Assembly: GCA_013350335.1 (NCBI GenBank)
Contig: CM023539.1
Span: 37,310,631 to 37,374,630, forward strand
Length of the DNA stretch: 64,000 nucleotides
Direction: 5' to 3'
From: Chimonanthus salicifolius
Taxonomy: Eukaryota; Streptophyta; Magnoliopsida; Laurales; Calycanthaceae
Shown here: positions 1 to 11,061 of the stretch, piece after piece
How positions within the stretch are numbered: the stretch's first letter is position 1
Layout of the letters: each line of letters opens with the position of its first letter
Notes under the pieces: generated by a model
What the model was told of the DNA's origin: nothing
The model's database searches: none
The model's input: only the letters and a program-made list of their open reading frames with translations
Made by a program: the position numbers and the translations under genes

Positions 1-277
1 TATCTCTAGCTTATTTAATACATTTTATTTAAAAAGGAAACAGTTTGTATTTTATTTGATACGAACAATATATTTTATTTCAGTTCAGATTTATTTTAAT
101 TCTGAGTTACATTTACTCATTTATATGACTAAATAGACTTTTATAAGAAGATACATATTAAAACTATTTCTTAAATACGTGTAAATCTCATATAATTGGA
201 TATGTTGCATAATAGACATATAAATAATCGAGGTAGTTTAGTTTACCTATTTATAATAGAGTTCAGATCAAGTTGAG
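1..277 (-). repeat. 5' flank of a third LecRK copy (left part)
   Basis: This stretch is nearly identical to 14281-14553 and 43802-44070, which are the upstream flanks of the two minus-strand lectin receptor kinases. By analogy it is the far 5' flank of a third kinase copy whose body lies left of the window. Its continuation is found at 1797 after an inserted solo LTR. No coding sequence is visible in it. Confidence 0.8.
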
Positions 278-1796
278 TGATGAGCATAGAAATATGATAA
301 TTTTACCCTTTAATATTGAATTAGTTAGTTCTTAAATTTTATTTATTTTATATTATTATTATAATATATTATATATTCTAAAATTATATTTGTTAATATA
401 TTATATTAATTAATTCATCTAATTAATGTGTTTTGTGTGTTTTTAGGTTGAAGTATTTTCTGAATCCGAGATAATTAAGCAAACCAATAAAAGGAAGGTT
501 TCTCGCATGGTGGTCAAAAGTGAGCAACTCATGTTATTGTAAAAGGAACACACGACATAAACAACTTCTAGATGGGCAAATCCACCACATCTGAAAAGCA
601 GAACAGCAAATCATGAAGAAGAGGCTGTAACAGATTAGTCACCATCCCAAGTTTTGGTGCATATCGTAGAGCAAATTGAGAGAAAAACAAAAGAGATGGC
701 TGCCACTCATTCGAATACAGCAGATTGAAAGAGGATAGAAGAGAGGATCGGCCATACATAAGAGAGAAAATAGAAAGAAGAGAAGAATGGAAGGAGCTGT
801 TGGCCCAATGAACTGAGAATAGAAAACACAAATAAAAAAAGAAGTTGCCGTGCTTTCTTACATAAGAATCGGCTGAATTCAAGTGGGCCCTTCCTACTTA
901 TTTTATTTCTTCTCTTCTCTCGTAAATATCAGCCCAATCTCAATAAGAAGTATTCGAACGAGACTGTGAGAAGAAGACTCGGCTGACAGAGGGCTCGAGG
1001 CAATCGGCTTGGGATCTCCGACATGATTCGGGTTTTATTTTTCTATCTCTTTTGTTTTAATTCTTTTCTAATGTTTAGCTAAATTTTTGTACTGAGGTTG
1101 AGGATGAAACCCCATTAATGAAATAATGTTCTTTTGTTTATTTATTTAATTCCAATTATGTGTGTTCAATTATTTATGATTTGTGCTTCATTAGATTAAT
1201 TAGATGTTAATTATTTTCACCACTAATATCATGTATTTGTGGTAGTTAATATTAATATTTGATTCATCAACAGCTTGGCATTTTAATTTAAAAGAAAGAT
1301 TTCTTTGATTTAATGTTTTTCAATTTAATTAGATACATTGGATGCTTAGATTATTTACTTTGATCCATTGTCTTTTTAATTTAGACTGGATACATTAAAT
1401 GCTTAGGAGTTATATCTTTAAAAGCAAAAGGATAATCTAAATTTTGAACACCATATTAATAAACTTAAATGTTTAAATCTCTTAAAATTGGGAATTAATA
1501 AATAAACAATTGGAATATTATGGATTTAATGGTGGTGGAATCCGATACCTTAGTAATTTCTCTCACTTGATTTAATCGTCATTTTTAGTTGTTTTAATTA
1601 ATTTTGCAATTTCAATTCAATCATTCTCTTGAAAAATTGTTAACTAGGTTAAGGTTAAAATATTAAGCTTTTTAGTTTGTTTTCCCGTTCATTCTAAATC
1701 AAGTCCTTGTGGGTTCGACCTCGCACTTGCATATTTCTATACTCCAATTCGATTCGTACGCTTGCGAGTAATTATAAATTTAAAATTTGCACAACA
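278..1796 (+). mobile_element. Solo LTR, Athila/Tat-like Ty3/gypsy (1519 bp)
   Basis: The element starts TGATGAGC and ends TTTGCACAACA, giving the TG...CA ends of an LTR. It is flanked by a perfect 5-bp duplication TTGAG (273-277 and 1797-1801). The sister flanks at 14551 and about 44067 read TTGGGTCC with nothing inserted. The 3' part contains a gattcgacctcg...gcgagtaatta stretch that resembles the end of the Athila-type LTR at 18709-20274, which supports a gypsy origin in the + orientation. No internal region or second LTR is present, so it is a solo LTR left by LTR-LTR recombination. The ORF-like stretches inside it show no protein similarity I recognise. Confidence 0.85.
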
Positions 1797-1925
1797 TTGA
1801 GTCCTTCATTAAAATAGGCCAATTTGAGTCAAACTGAGTAATGAATTCAGATCAAATTTTATAACATTCTTAATATTGTAATTTAATTCTCAAACTAATA
1901 AACTAAAATTTGTTAAATTTCTCTC
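1797..1925 (-). repeat. 5' flank of third LecRK copy (right part)
   Basis: Resumes the similarity to 14551-14660 (gtccttcattaaaataggcc onward) interrupted by the solo LTR. Similarity to LecRK-1 ends near 14658, where a gypsy element interrupts that copy. Confidence 0.75.
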
Positions 1926-4416
1926 TCTTCAATGCTCCCATTACGTGTCTCTCACGTACTCAATTACAAATTTCGACCGGCCAAAATTTTCAGTCTAATC
2001 TCGGATTGAAATTTAATTTTTTCAAAACTTTTAACTAATATTTTTAACCATAAAAAACTGCCAGAAACAGCCATAACTCGGATTGGATTGAAGAAATCAC
2101 TCTTGTCGCTTTTGTCAATCAGTTTACTATACGTCAACTGAAAGGTAGACTGATTGTCAGTGTTACTCATGGGTCAATTGATATTTTTAGAGGCTTATCT
2201 GACTTTTGCATACAGTCTTCAAACGATCTATCAATCAACTAATCGTATTTGGATAGATTTTCTTATATTTTTCTCCATCTTCGTCAATACTGCATTCTAG
2301 AAGATCCACTTAGTTGACATCCAAAATTTACAACTAAGATCACGTTTTACAATCATAAGTAATATTTTCGATTTACCTTTGAAATTTAACAATTCAGCGC
2401 ATTTCTATTGTTTTCGTATTATGTTTCAGAAAATATATGATTAATTTATAAATTTATACTTTATACATAAAAATTTAAAGCTAAAATAATGAGGAATACA
2501 AAATAATAATTAGCAAATAAACAATATTAAGATAATACATTATAATAAGATCGTAGAATTAAAAAATAAAATAAATTAGAAAAATAGTAATTAGAAATAG
2601 AGAAAATAATAAATTCATAAATTATATGAGAATTATGGAATTATAATAATAAATTATTCTTTTCTTAATCAACTATGAAGAATAAGTGGTTAAACTAAAA
2701 ATAATAAATATATTTGTCAAGCTGAAATACATCATATAGTTTTTGGCTAAAACTCACTTATTTCGTCCATTTTGGACAAAATGCGTGGAAATGGACCAAA
2801 ATAACTGAAATGAAGTGTTTTGACCCGAGAAATACATTTAGTCGCCTCTTATTTTAAATTTAATAACTTCTTCATAGTTAATTAAGAAATAATAATCTAT
2901 TTTCTAGCTCCATGGTTTTAATTTACCATTTTATTATTTTCTATATTTCTAATTACTAATTTTTTATTTTCTTTTATTCTTGTAATTCTAGCATTTTAAT
3001 AGTTTACTGTTTTCCTACTTATTATTTTAGTTTTTTATTTTTTATATAATGTTTAAACTTTTAAAATTTATTATTTAGTTTTTGTTGATAGATAAGTTAT
3101 TATGTATTTTTTGAAATGAAACACCAAAACAATCAAACTGCAGTGAATCATCGAACCGCTCACCAAACTCTCATGCTGGGTCAATCATCTTCGTTGTCAT
3201 TTATATGCAATACATTTAAAAGTTATAAATTTATAATTAAAATAAAGACAGACTTCATCATCAGTTACACTTAAAAACTTCATAAAACAACATCATCAAT
3301 TACACTTAAGATTCCAAGTATGTAACATATAAAATAACACCTCTATTAAACTTAAAAATGAACGAGATATTAAAACAATAATTAATTTAACAGAACCTCC
3401 AATCTTTCATTTAATTTGGAAAAAAAATGAATACAACATTTGTTCATTCGTTTGGACGTTCTCTCCACAACATCCATTTCGCACAAACACATAATGAACT
3501 GGAGGTTCAATCAGACTATCAAAACACGGAATGACAAAATGGTAATTTCACACCTAAAAAAGAAAAAGAGGTGTCTCCTAGCTCAAAAATGTGATGTATA
3601 TATGGCCAGCCAAAAAGAAAAATATGAAAAAACACTGAAAAACATTTCCAAACATGTAACAGACAAAATTGCGTCTACATTATACTAAGAATTGAATGAT
3701 TAAATAGAAACAATCATTTATTTCCAAAAAACCATAATTTTTTTAATCTTAGACCAAAAATTGGATTAAAATGAAAAATTAAAAACAAATACATTACGTC
3801 AAACATTTAAACATCATATTAGTCTTATAATTACTCTATCTACCATTTTCATTCGCAAAAACTCAAAATTTTCACATATCCTCTATGAGTTTCATTCTCC
3901 AACAATTACCCAAAATTTATGAAATATTCAATTTTTAATTTACTTTCTTATTTCATAAAATAAAATTGAGAAAGAAAAAAATGAGGTATTTAGAAGTTAA
4001 TACCTTGATAAATAATGGTCTTCTTAAAAAATTCCGTAAAAACTTGCAAAAATGAAAAATCCAACGACTAAATCAACTTCCGATCGAGCTCGAATTAGGT
4101 AGAAATGATGCTCAAGGGTTTCTTCCTCTCTCAGAAAAGCATGGAACGACTGTCGTTGGGTGGAAATGGAGGAGGAAGGAAATAGAAGGGCATGTGGGTC
4201 CCACAACGTTAAAAAATTCTTTCCGTATGATTAAGAAAGTGTGATTACATTTACTTCATATGAACTACTAAATAGACAGTTTCACATGAACTGTTATTTA
4301 GACAATGATCCAATTTAATACTGTTTCATATGAAGTTTTACTTAGATAATGATCCAATCTAATTCATAATTTTAAACTTTAAAATTATAATTATTCTAAA
4401 TAATTAAATTTAATAA
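1926..4416. other. Intergenic, AT-rich, no gene supported
   Basis: No gene is supported here. A short frame at 3440-3688 (82 codons, lysine-rich) has no recognisable domain and no sister copy, and I do not call it. The stretch includes a long imperfect inverted repeat annotated separately. The segment from about 3700 to 4416 is AT-rich unique sequence. Confidence 0.6.
2440..3070. repeat. Long imperfect inverted repeat (foldback)
   Basis: The left arm, about 2440-2700, and the right arm, about 2860-3070, are imperfect reverse complements. For example, ctaattactattttt-type and tattattttctatatttctaatta-type segments pair across the centre, and the left cttaatcaactatgaagaat pairs with the right ttcttcatagttaattaag. 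The central spacer near 2750-2850 contains gtccattttggacaaaatg. This looks like a foldback or MITE-like element. I could not define a target duplication. Confidence 0.6.
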
Positions 4417-4900
4417 TGTGACGATCCGACTCTACCTCATCGTGATAATTTACGCTTTGGACCCCACTCGACTTACATGGTTTTGCTTTAGACTTGGCCA
4501 TGTCTCACAATAAGGTGGGTTGCCCCCTCTCATATAAAGTCCCCACCACCCAAGCTCCAAACCGATGTGGAACTTTTGGGTGAAGTGCTACAATCCACCT
4601 CTCTTAGACCAAAGTCGTCCCTAGTTTTTGTCCTGTCACACTAGCAAGTTCCACACACATAGGCAAGTAAGTCACAGCCCTCACAGTTCAAATTAGGAAC
4701 CATGCTTTGATACCAGTTGTGACGATCCGAGTCTACCCTATTTTAATATTATCCGCTTTGAAATTTACCAAATCCATATGATTTTACATTAAACCTTAAC
4801 CCACGTGGCAAGACTCAAAGAGTTTAACAATTGAGAGGATTATCCTCTCTTGTATAAACCCTCCCAACTAATATAGGACTTTTTGGGTAAGGGTGCTATA
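4417..4900 (-). mobile_element. TRIM-like miniature LTR retroelement
   Basis: Two direct repeats, 4417-4592 (176 bp) and 4718-4900 (183 bp), both begin TGTGACGATCCGA and end near GTGCTA(C/T)A. They enclose only 125 bp. In minus orientation the first internal bases after the LTR read ACTGGTATCAAAGC. That is a one-mismatch version of the plant initiator-Met tRNA primer site TGGTATCAGAGC. A purine-rich tract AGAGAGGTGGAT lies next to the other LTR. A perfect 5-bp duplication AATAA flanks it (4412-4416, 4901-4905). There is no coding capacity. A related, left-truncated copy is at 52512-52922. Confidence 0.85.
4704..4715 (-). promoter_or_regulatory. Primer-binding site of the TRIM element
   Basis: On the minus strand TGGTATCAAAGC, 2-3 bases inside the 5' LTR (4718-4900), matches the initiator-Met tRNA primer site with one change. 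The copy at 52718-52729 has the unchanged TGGTATCAGAGC. Confidence 0.75.
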
Positions 4901-4952
4901 AATAACCAATAATGTGACATCCCAATGATTGAACAGAAGAGTTTTTAAAAAA

Positions 4953-5132
4953 GGGAAATGATTTGTGCACCCCCCATTTTACCTATGGTGCACTCATTCA
5001 CTTGTCTTTTTCAATTTTGCCCTCCACCTAAAAAATGATGGAAATGAAGAAAAGGTGGGTGGAGGGCAAAATTGAAAAAAAAAATTATAAGAGTGCACCA
5101 TAGATAAAATGGGAGTGCACAAATCACTTCCC
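4953..5132. mobile_element. MITE with long terminal inverted repeats (180 bp)
   Basis: The ends GGGAAATGATTTGTGCAC and, inverted, GGGAAGTGATTTGTGCAC form a near-palindrome over most of the element. The 8-bp sequence TTAAAAAA is duplicated at both sides (4945-4952, 5133-5140). The sister segment in X-D near 52970 has ctttaaaaaatatc with no insertion. An 8-bp duplication fits an hAT-type MITE. There is no coding sequence. Confidence 0.85.
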
Positions 5133-6785
5133 TTAAAAAATTCTTATTGATAAAACAATTTATCCATTTTTATCATTTCACGTGGAGCCAACCTCACTCT
5201 AAATGTACGACTGGATATAAGACACTACCTACAGTTTGGAAGGGCATTCTATGTCTTTTACAACATTACAGTTAGCATTCATTAAAAGCTTGTGGCATAT
5301 ATAGTCTTGTGGGCAGTGACACCCCCCATCCCATCCACACCCTTATTTTTCGTAACTCACTGAGGCCTCCGACGTGTAAACTGACAAGTGACCCAAGAAA
5401 TGACTCGACACGTCGGAGTCGGGGTCTTGTTGATTTGTTTTTTTAGTCGAGTTCTTCTTAATTATTTTAGATTACTCTATTCACATTATTCAGTTTACAA
5501 AATTTTAAAATGCGTAAATTTTTCAATTCATATATATTGGTAGTGATTTTTTTATATTGAGAGGGATTTGATTCTCAAAAAATTTCATAAACAAGAGTAA
5601 ATTTTGACTACCAAACCAATTCGTTAGAATTTTAATCTTCTTATTTAGTCATCATAGTAGTATAAAATATATTATTAAAAGATAAAATTTATAATAACTG
5701 AATTTTTAAAATTTAAAATCACAAAACTAAAATAGTTGTATAAGGCTCAAATTTTACATATCAATGTCTATTATTAATTTATACATATTTAATTAAAAAT
5801 ATATAATTTATTATACTTAAAGAACAATCTTCCTATAAAAAGAGATTTAAAAAGTTTCCCCACAAATTTTATTATTTTGCTTATGAGGTAGAAGTAGTTG
5901 TATTTGACTGGTAAAGTTTCCCCACAAATTTTATTATTTTGTTTATATGCAAGCATCTCTACTCATACATATTGAATAACTCTATAGACTCTTTGAAGTG
6001 GACCGACACCCATTTATCTCAAGACATTTTATTTAGTTATTAATTTTTCCTAGACGTGAATATTACAACGAAAAAGTGATTAATGATATAGGTCACAAAA
6101 TAATAAAATCAACGTTTGCATTAGGAAATTTTTTGTTAAAATTTCAATCCTAGGTCCTCCCAAAATAGAAATATTGATATTGATATTGGAAAATTATGCG
6201 ATCTAAGATCTTGAGCTTATATTATAAACCATCATTTTTTTTCTTCAAAACTCATGTCACAAACTTATAATAATTGGTAATGGGATTGTTTAGTATCTTC
6301 TCTTGCAAATAGTCTTCCATATATTACAGATAATAATTTGAGATCCAACCTCGATCCCTTTGAAATTTAGAAGAAAAAGAAAAAGGGATATGAGTAACTC
6401 AAATTACCTAATTCTTTCACCTAATATGTTTCATCATAAATAGATTGGATCAATAAAATATAGATAGCAATAATGCACTGTAGCGTCTTTTCACTTCTAT
6501 TTTTTTATGGCAACTTTAATCTGAGCCATCCAAAAAGATGATTTATGGGCCTTATCAAGATTTGGAAGCTCAAAATTCTTCTATTTTAAAGAGAAATATA
6601 TGATAAATAAATTATTAAACTCATTCAAACAAGTATCACCTGATTTGAGAAAAATTCCTGCCGTCAAATGCATGCTGCTAGAGAACGTTAGTCCGACTAT
6701 AAGGGGCAAAGGACCCAATAAATCTCAAAATGGAGGCGTTGGCTACATCTTATTTTAATATTTTATATTAACCTATGGCCTATTT

Positions 6786-7645
6786 TGTTGACGTGTGGCT
6801 CGAATTTAACTCTGAATTGGGCACAATTTCAATGGGAACTGCTATAAGCAGTTTTTTGGGCAAGTTGCTATATAAGGACTCTTAACATGTAATTAGCAAT
6901 TACTCTTATACGGCAATTAGAGAATGTTTTTAAAGTGGGCCAGCATTGAATTAGCAAGCAACGTGGCTGGTTTTCTTTTTAGAGAAGAGTAGCAATAGAA
7001 ATTGCTAATCTTGGATTGGGACCAACCGACAGAATATCAATATATATTCGGCTGTATGCAAGGGAAGAAACATACACAAAGTTGAGACGTGTAGGGAGGA
7101 TACGAGACAAGTTTGTTCTCGGCTGAATCATCAAGGGGCTGTCTGATCAAAGAGAAGCAGAGGACACCATACTGCAGCAGATCGGTTCAGCAAAGGGAGG
7201 CTGAACACCTGCTGCCAGCGTTGGTGAGATCTGTCATTCGGCAAGAAACATCTGTGTGTTTCTATTGAGGGAAGAACAGTAGCACCAGTTACTGTTCATG
7301 TGTTCATGTCAAACAAGAGAGGAGGAAAGACAACTAAGGGCTGGCTGCATACTTGTAACGGTGAACACAACAGGGGCAATCATCGTGAGCACCAATAGTA
7401 GTTGTTGAACAGAGAAGAAGGAGGTTGATTGGGATCCCGACTGTGTGTGGGTTTTTAGTATACATTCTAAGGAATTTATATTGTACTCTCTTTTCTTTCT
7501 TCTTTCTCTGAATAATAAAATTATTACACGCTCCGTGGATGTAGGCTAGGTGGGCCGAACCACGTAAATCTTTAGTGCTGTTTGTACTTGTGATTTTATT
7601 CCGATATTTTGGTGTGTTTATTATTTCCGCTAATAAACAATTACA
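6786..7645 (+). mobile_element. Solo LTR, probable copia type (860 bp)
   Basis: Starts TGTTGACGTGTGG and ends ACAATTACA, flanked by a perfect 5-bp duplication TATTT (6781-6785, 7646-7650). The sister copies X-D (near 54366) and X-C (near 44888) read cctatttaactcacataaa with no insertion. The distal part holds an AATAAA-like ctgaataataaaattatt and a gtggatgtaggct...ggccgaaccacgt stretch of the kind common near the 3' end of plant copia LTRs; that assignment is from recall. There is no internal domain. Confidence 0.85.
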
Positions 7646-7734
7646 TATTTAGGTCACATAAAATTCAAAATAAATTATCTGGGTTGAGTAAATTTTCCAC
7701 AACTAATATTTTTAAGAGTATAAATTTATCTCTA

Positions 7735-7914
7735 TCCGTTCTATAAGGGATGAATAAATCGTTCCATGCGAGATATCGCCCGATATGCCCATATCGGTTC
7801 TATACAGAGGTGAAGAAACCGTTCCCGCCGAGATATCGGCCGATATGCCCACGTCGGTTCTATACAGGGGTGAAGAAATCGTTCCAGTCAAGATATCGGC
7901 CGATACGATTCTCT
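7735..7914. repeat. 60-bp tandem repeat, three copies
   Basis: Three units keep an exact 60-base period, each with ggttctatacaggggtgaag, a cgttcc block and a gatatcggccgatat-like palindrome. A spurious plus-strand frame across it (7750-7953) shows a 20-residue repeat. X-D keeps a shorter, rearranged version at 54465-54590. Confidence 0.8.
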
Positions 7915-9386
7915 CTCCTTTTTTTTTTTTTCAAAATATCGGTCATTTTCTAATTTTTATTTAAAAAAAAAAACTGGAAGAAGGTTCATTTAAAAAAAAA
8001 ATCGGAAATATCGGCTGAGATATCTGTCGAGTCCATGAAGAAATTTTTTTTTTTTTAAAAAAACTACAATATTTAATGATATCGACCATATTGGGTAAGA
8101 TCATCTACGCACCACTGATACCAATTGTATCAGTCGAGATATCTTGGTTTCAAAATATCTAATAATACATATTGTATCCACTCTTTTTACTGTTGATATG
8201 TATCGACCCATATGTATTATTACGGTATATAAGAGCTGTATGGGTTGAATCGGCTGCATTATTGTAGGTAATGAAATTTCAATGGATGGATTGATGAAAT
8301 AGTTGTTCCATTTCAAATGAAAAGACGTGGGGACGAATTTTTCAAACCCGTACATTTTCTCAGACTCTTCTAGCCTTGTGTATCAATGCTAATGGAATTG
8401 CTTCAAGTTGATTAAGAATTGGGGCGTTGTGACACATTTGTCTACGAGTCGCGATCTTTCACAATAGAGAAGTTGAAGTTGGACACTTGGCACTTGGCAG
8501 GAAGGTAAGGGTAAAGGCTCCAAGGAAGGTCTTGTTTCTATCCATTTTGAGTGTAAACTAAAACCCTGCTCTCTCTCTTCTTCTTCTACTAAAACATGAT
8601 ATACACGACAGTAAGAAAATATAAAAAAATTTGTGAAATTCAAACTGATCTACTGTGTTTAAAGATGAATAAGAAAAAAGAGATGACTTTCATTATAAAT
8701 CTGCATCTCTCTTTTACAAAATAAAAAAATATATAACTCTAATTAGAATTTAGATAACGTGAAATCACGAAAGCAAAAAGATAAAATGAAAAATATTCGA
8801 TCTTCGATAAAAAGAGCAATGCACAAATCCATTCCCTTTCTATTATCCATCAGAAATTGCCACATGAGAAAACATTGACAAACTAAGTCTGACAATGCAC
8901 AAATCGATTTTAGGTAAATTCCTGATAAAATTGCATTAAAAACACAATTAATGATAATATCGTGATAATATCCTGGTAAATTCCCGATAAATTCTCGATA
9001 AATTCTTTATTACCTTTTTTATATTATTAATATTTTTATTTATTCTATTTTTATTATTTTTAATATTATAATTTTTGTAAATTTTTCCCTTAAATTTTTG
9101 GTAAAAATCTAAAAATTTAAAAATATTTTGATACTACCAATTACTGTTAATATGTCGATAACGGTATTTTTCACAATAATGACAAAACATTGACGAACTG
9201 AGTCTGACGATGGCATTATTCAATTATATTTGTAGCAGGTTAATTAGAAAGCGACAAATGACATTTATGGAATCATTTGTTGAATGACTTACTTAAAAAT
9301 CTTGACTTGTATCCAATCTAACAAATAATTAGAATGGAAAAGTCAATCATCTGACCGCCCTTTTATTGTTCACATGAAAAATTATA

Positions 9387-11061
9387 GGTTGCGTTTGAAC
9401 GAGGGGTAAATTTTAATGAGGTTACTTCTCAATAGGGATCATCTTTGAGTAGATGTCCAATAGGGGTCACTCTTGAACAGAGGTTATCTCTATTTTGTTT
9501 AATAATTATAGTGGCAAAGTAAGAACAGAACTTAAGGGTAAAAAATCTTATTTAATAACAATAAGTATGGGTAACCTGATATAATAATAATTTTATTAGA
9601 ATTAATATTTTTTTATAAAATTCAATATAATAAAAAAATTATAAAACATAAATATTAAATAATATTTATCAATTAAAAAATATTTTTATTCCATAGGTAC
9701 AAAGAGGGGGTAAAGAGGTGTAATATATTAACAATTTTAATATATTCATATCATATAAAAATAATAAAACATGATTATTAAATAATATTCATCAATTAAA
9801 AAATATTTTAAAATATTTTTACAACATAGGTGCAAAGAGGGGGTAAAGACGGATAATATATTAACAAGTTTATTAGAATAATAATTTTATTAAATCCATA
9901 TAATATAAAAATAATACAACATAATTATTAAATAATATTCATTAATTAAAAAATATTTTAAAAATATTTTTGCTCCATAGGTGCAAAGAGGGGTAAATAA
10001 GGGTAAAGAGTGTTTAGAGGGATAAATAAGAGTAATACGTGTAAAGATGGGTAAATGGGGGATAAAGAGGGGTAAAGAAGGGTAAAGAGGGTTTAGAGGG
10101 GTAAAGAAGGGTAATAGGTGCAAAGAGAGGTAAAGAAGGGTAATAGATGCAAAGAGGGGTAAAGAGGGTTTAGAGGGGTAAAGAAAGGTAACAGGTGCAA
10201 AGAGTGGTAAAGAAGGGTAAAGAGGCGTAAATAAGGGTAATAAGTTCAAAGAGGGGTAAATGGAGTAAAGAGGGGTAACAAGGGGTAAAGAGGGGTAACA
10301 AGTGCAAAGAGGGTAAAGGGGGGTAAAAAAGTGTAACAGGTGCAAAGAGGAGTAAAGGGGGGTAAAAAAGGGTAAAGAGGGTTAGAGGGGCAAATAGGGT
10401 TTATTAGAATTAATAATTTTTACTAAATGTATATAATAAAAAATAAAAAATTATAAAACATAATTATTAAATAATACTTATCAATTAAAAATATTTTCAA
10501 ATATTTTTGCTCCATAGGTGCAAAGAGGGGATAAGGAGGGTAACAGGTTCAAAGAGGGGTAAAGGGGGGTAAAGAGGAGTAACGAAGGTAAAGAGAATTT
10601 TTTAGAATTAATAATTTTTACTAAATTTATATAATAAAAAATAAAAAATTATAAAGCATAATTATTAAATAATATTCATCAATTAAAAATATTTTAAAAT
10701 ATTTTTCCAACATAAGTGCAAAAAGGGGGTAAGGAGGATAATATATTGACAATTTTTATTAAATTCATATAATATAAAAAATAAAAATAAAATTTTATGA
10801 AACATAATTAATAAATAATATTCATCAATTAGAAAATATTTTAAAATATTTTTGCTCCATAGATGCAAAGAGGGATAAAGGGGGGTAAAGAGGGGTAAAA
10901 AAGGGTAAAGAGGGGCAAGGGTTTCATGAAAACCCCTATGCTCCAAGGGGTTTTCAAAAAAGGAGGGGGAGGGGTAAAACTTTGAATTTTTATCCTCACC
11001 CCTCCATTACCAAATAAGAGTAAAGGGGGTAGCCCCCCCTTACTTCCATCCAAACGCAGAC
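9387..11061. mobile_element. Insertion carrying a G-rich minisatellite (1675 bp)
   Basis: Sister copies X-C (46274) and X-D (56250) read gaaaaattataattaattg. Here the same sequence is split after ATA and resumes with ATA at 11062, so this block is an insertion with a 3-bp duplication. The ends GGTTGCGTTTGAACG and, inverted, GTCTGCGTTTGGATG match at 11 of 15 positions. Inside are alternating AT-rich segments of about 100-140 bp (taattattaaataatattcatcaatt...) and arrays of gaggggtaaag-type units, repeated four to five times with varying length. The minus-strand frames at 9890-10345 and 10683-11053 are only translations of the minisatellite (LYPSLPLF-like). The transposon family is unassigned. 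Confidence 0.75.

Larger units (their letters stand above)
4901..9386. repeat. Linker X-A (segmental duplication unit)
   Basis: Collinear with 52923-56270 (X-D), and from about 6020 with 44124-46274 (X-C). Part of it recurs at 34691-35198 (X-B). No gene is recognisable. It holds a MITE at 4953, a solo LTR at 6786 and a 60-bp tandem repeat at 7735. A tandem copy of aaagtttccccacaaattttattattttg occurs at 5850 and 5911. Short minus-strand frames at 8101-8355 and 8389-8643 recur in sister copies only because the DNA is duplicated. The last part, about 9180-9300, resembles the 3' flank of the LecRK genes. Confidence 0.75.

Noticed and set aside
3440..3688. 82-codon lysine-rich plus frame
   Set aside because: Isolated short frame in AT-rich spacer with no domain or sister copy.
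7735..7914. CRISPR-like regular repeat
   Set aside because: Contiguous 60-bp tandem units without unique spacers, in a plant nuclear context.
8389..8643. 84-codon minus frame shared with 45264-45524 and partly 55309-55557
   Set aside because: The sharing comes from segmental duplication. The third copy has a rearranged frame, and no domain is recognised.
9890..11053. Minus-strand frames with LYPSLPLF-type repeats
   Set aside because: Translation of the gaggggtaaag minisatellite, with no start context or domain.
9387..11061. Possible interstitial telomere repeat because of gggtttag and ggggtaaa
   Set aside because: The unit varies (gaggggtaaag) and never forms runs of the plant TTTAGGG repeat.
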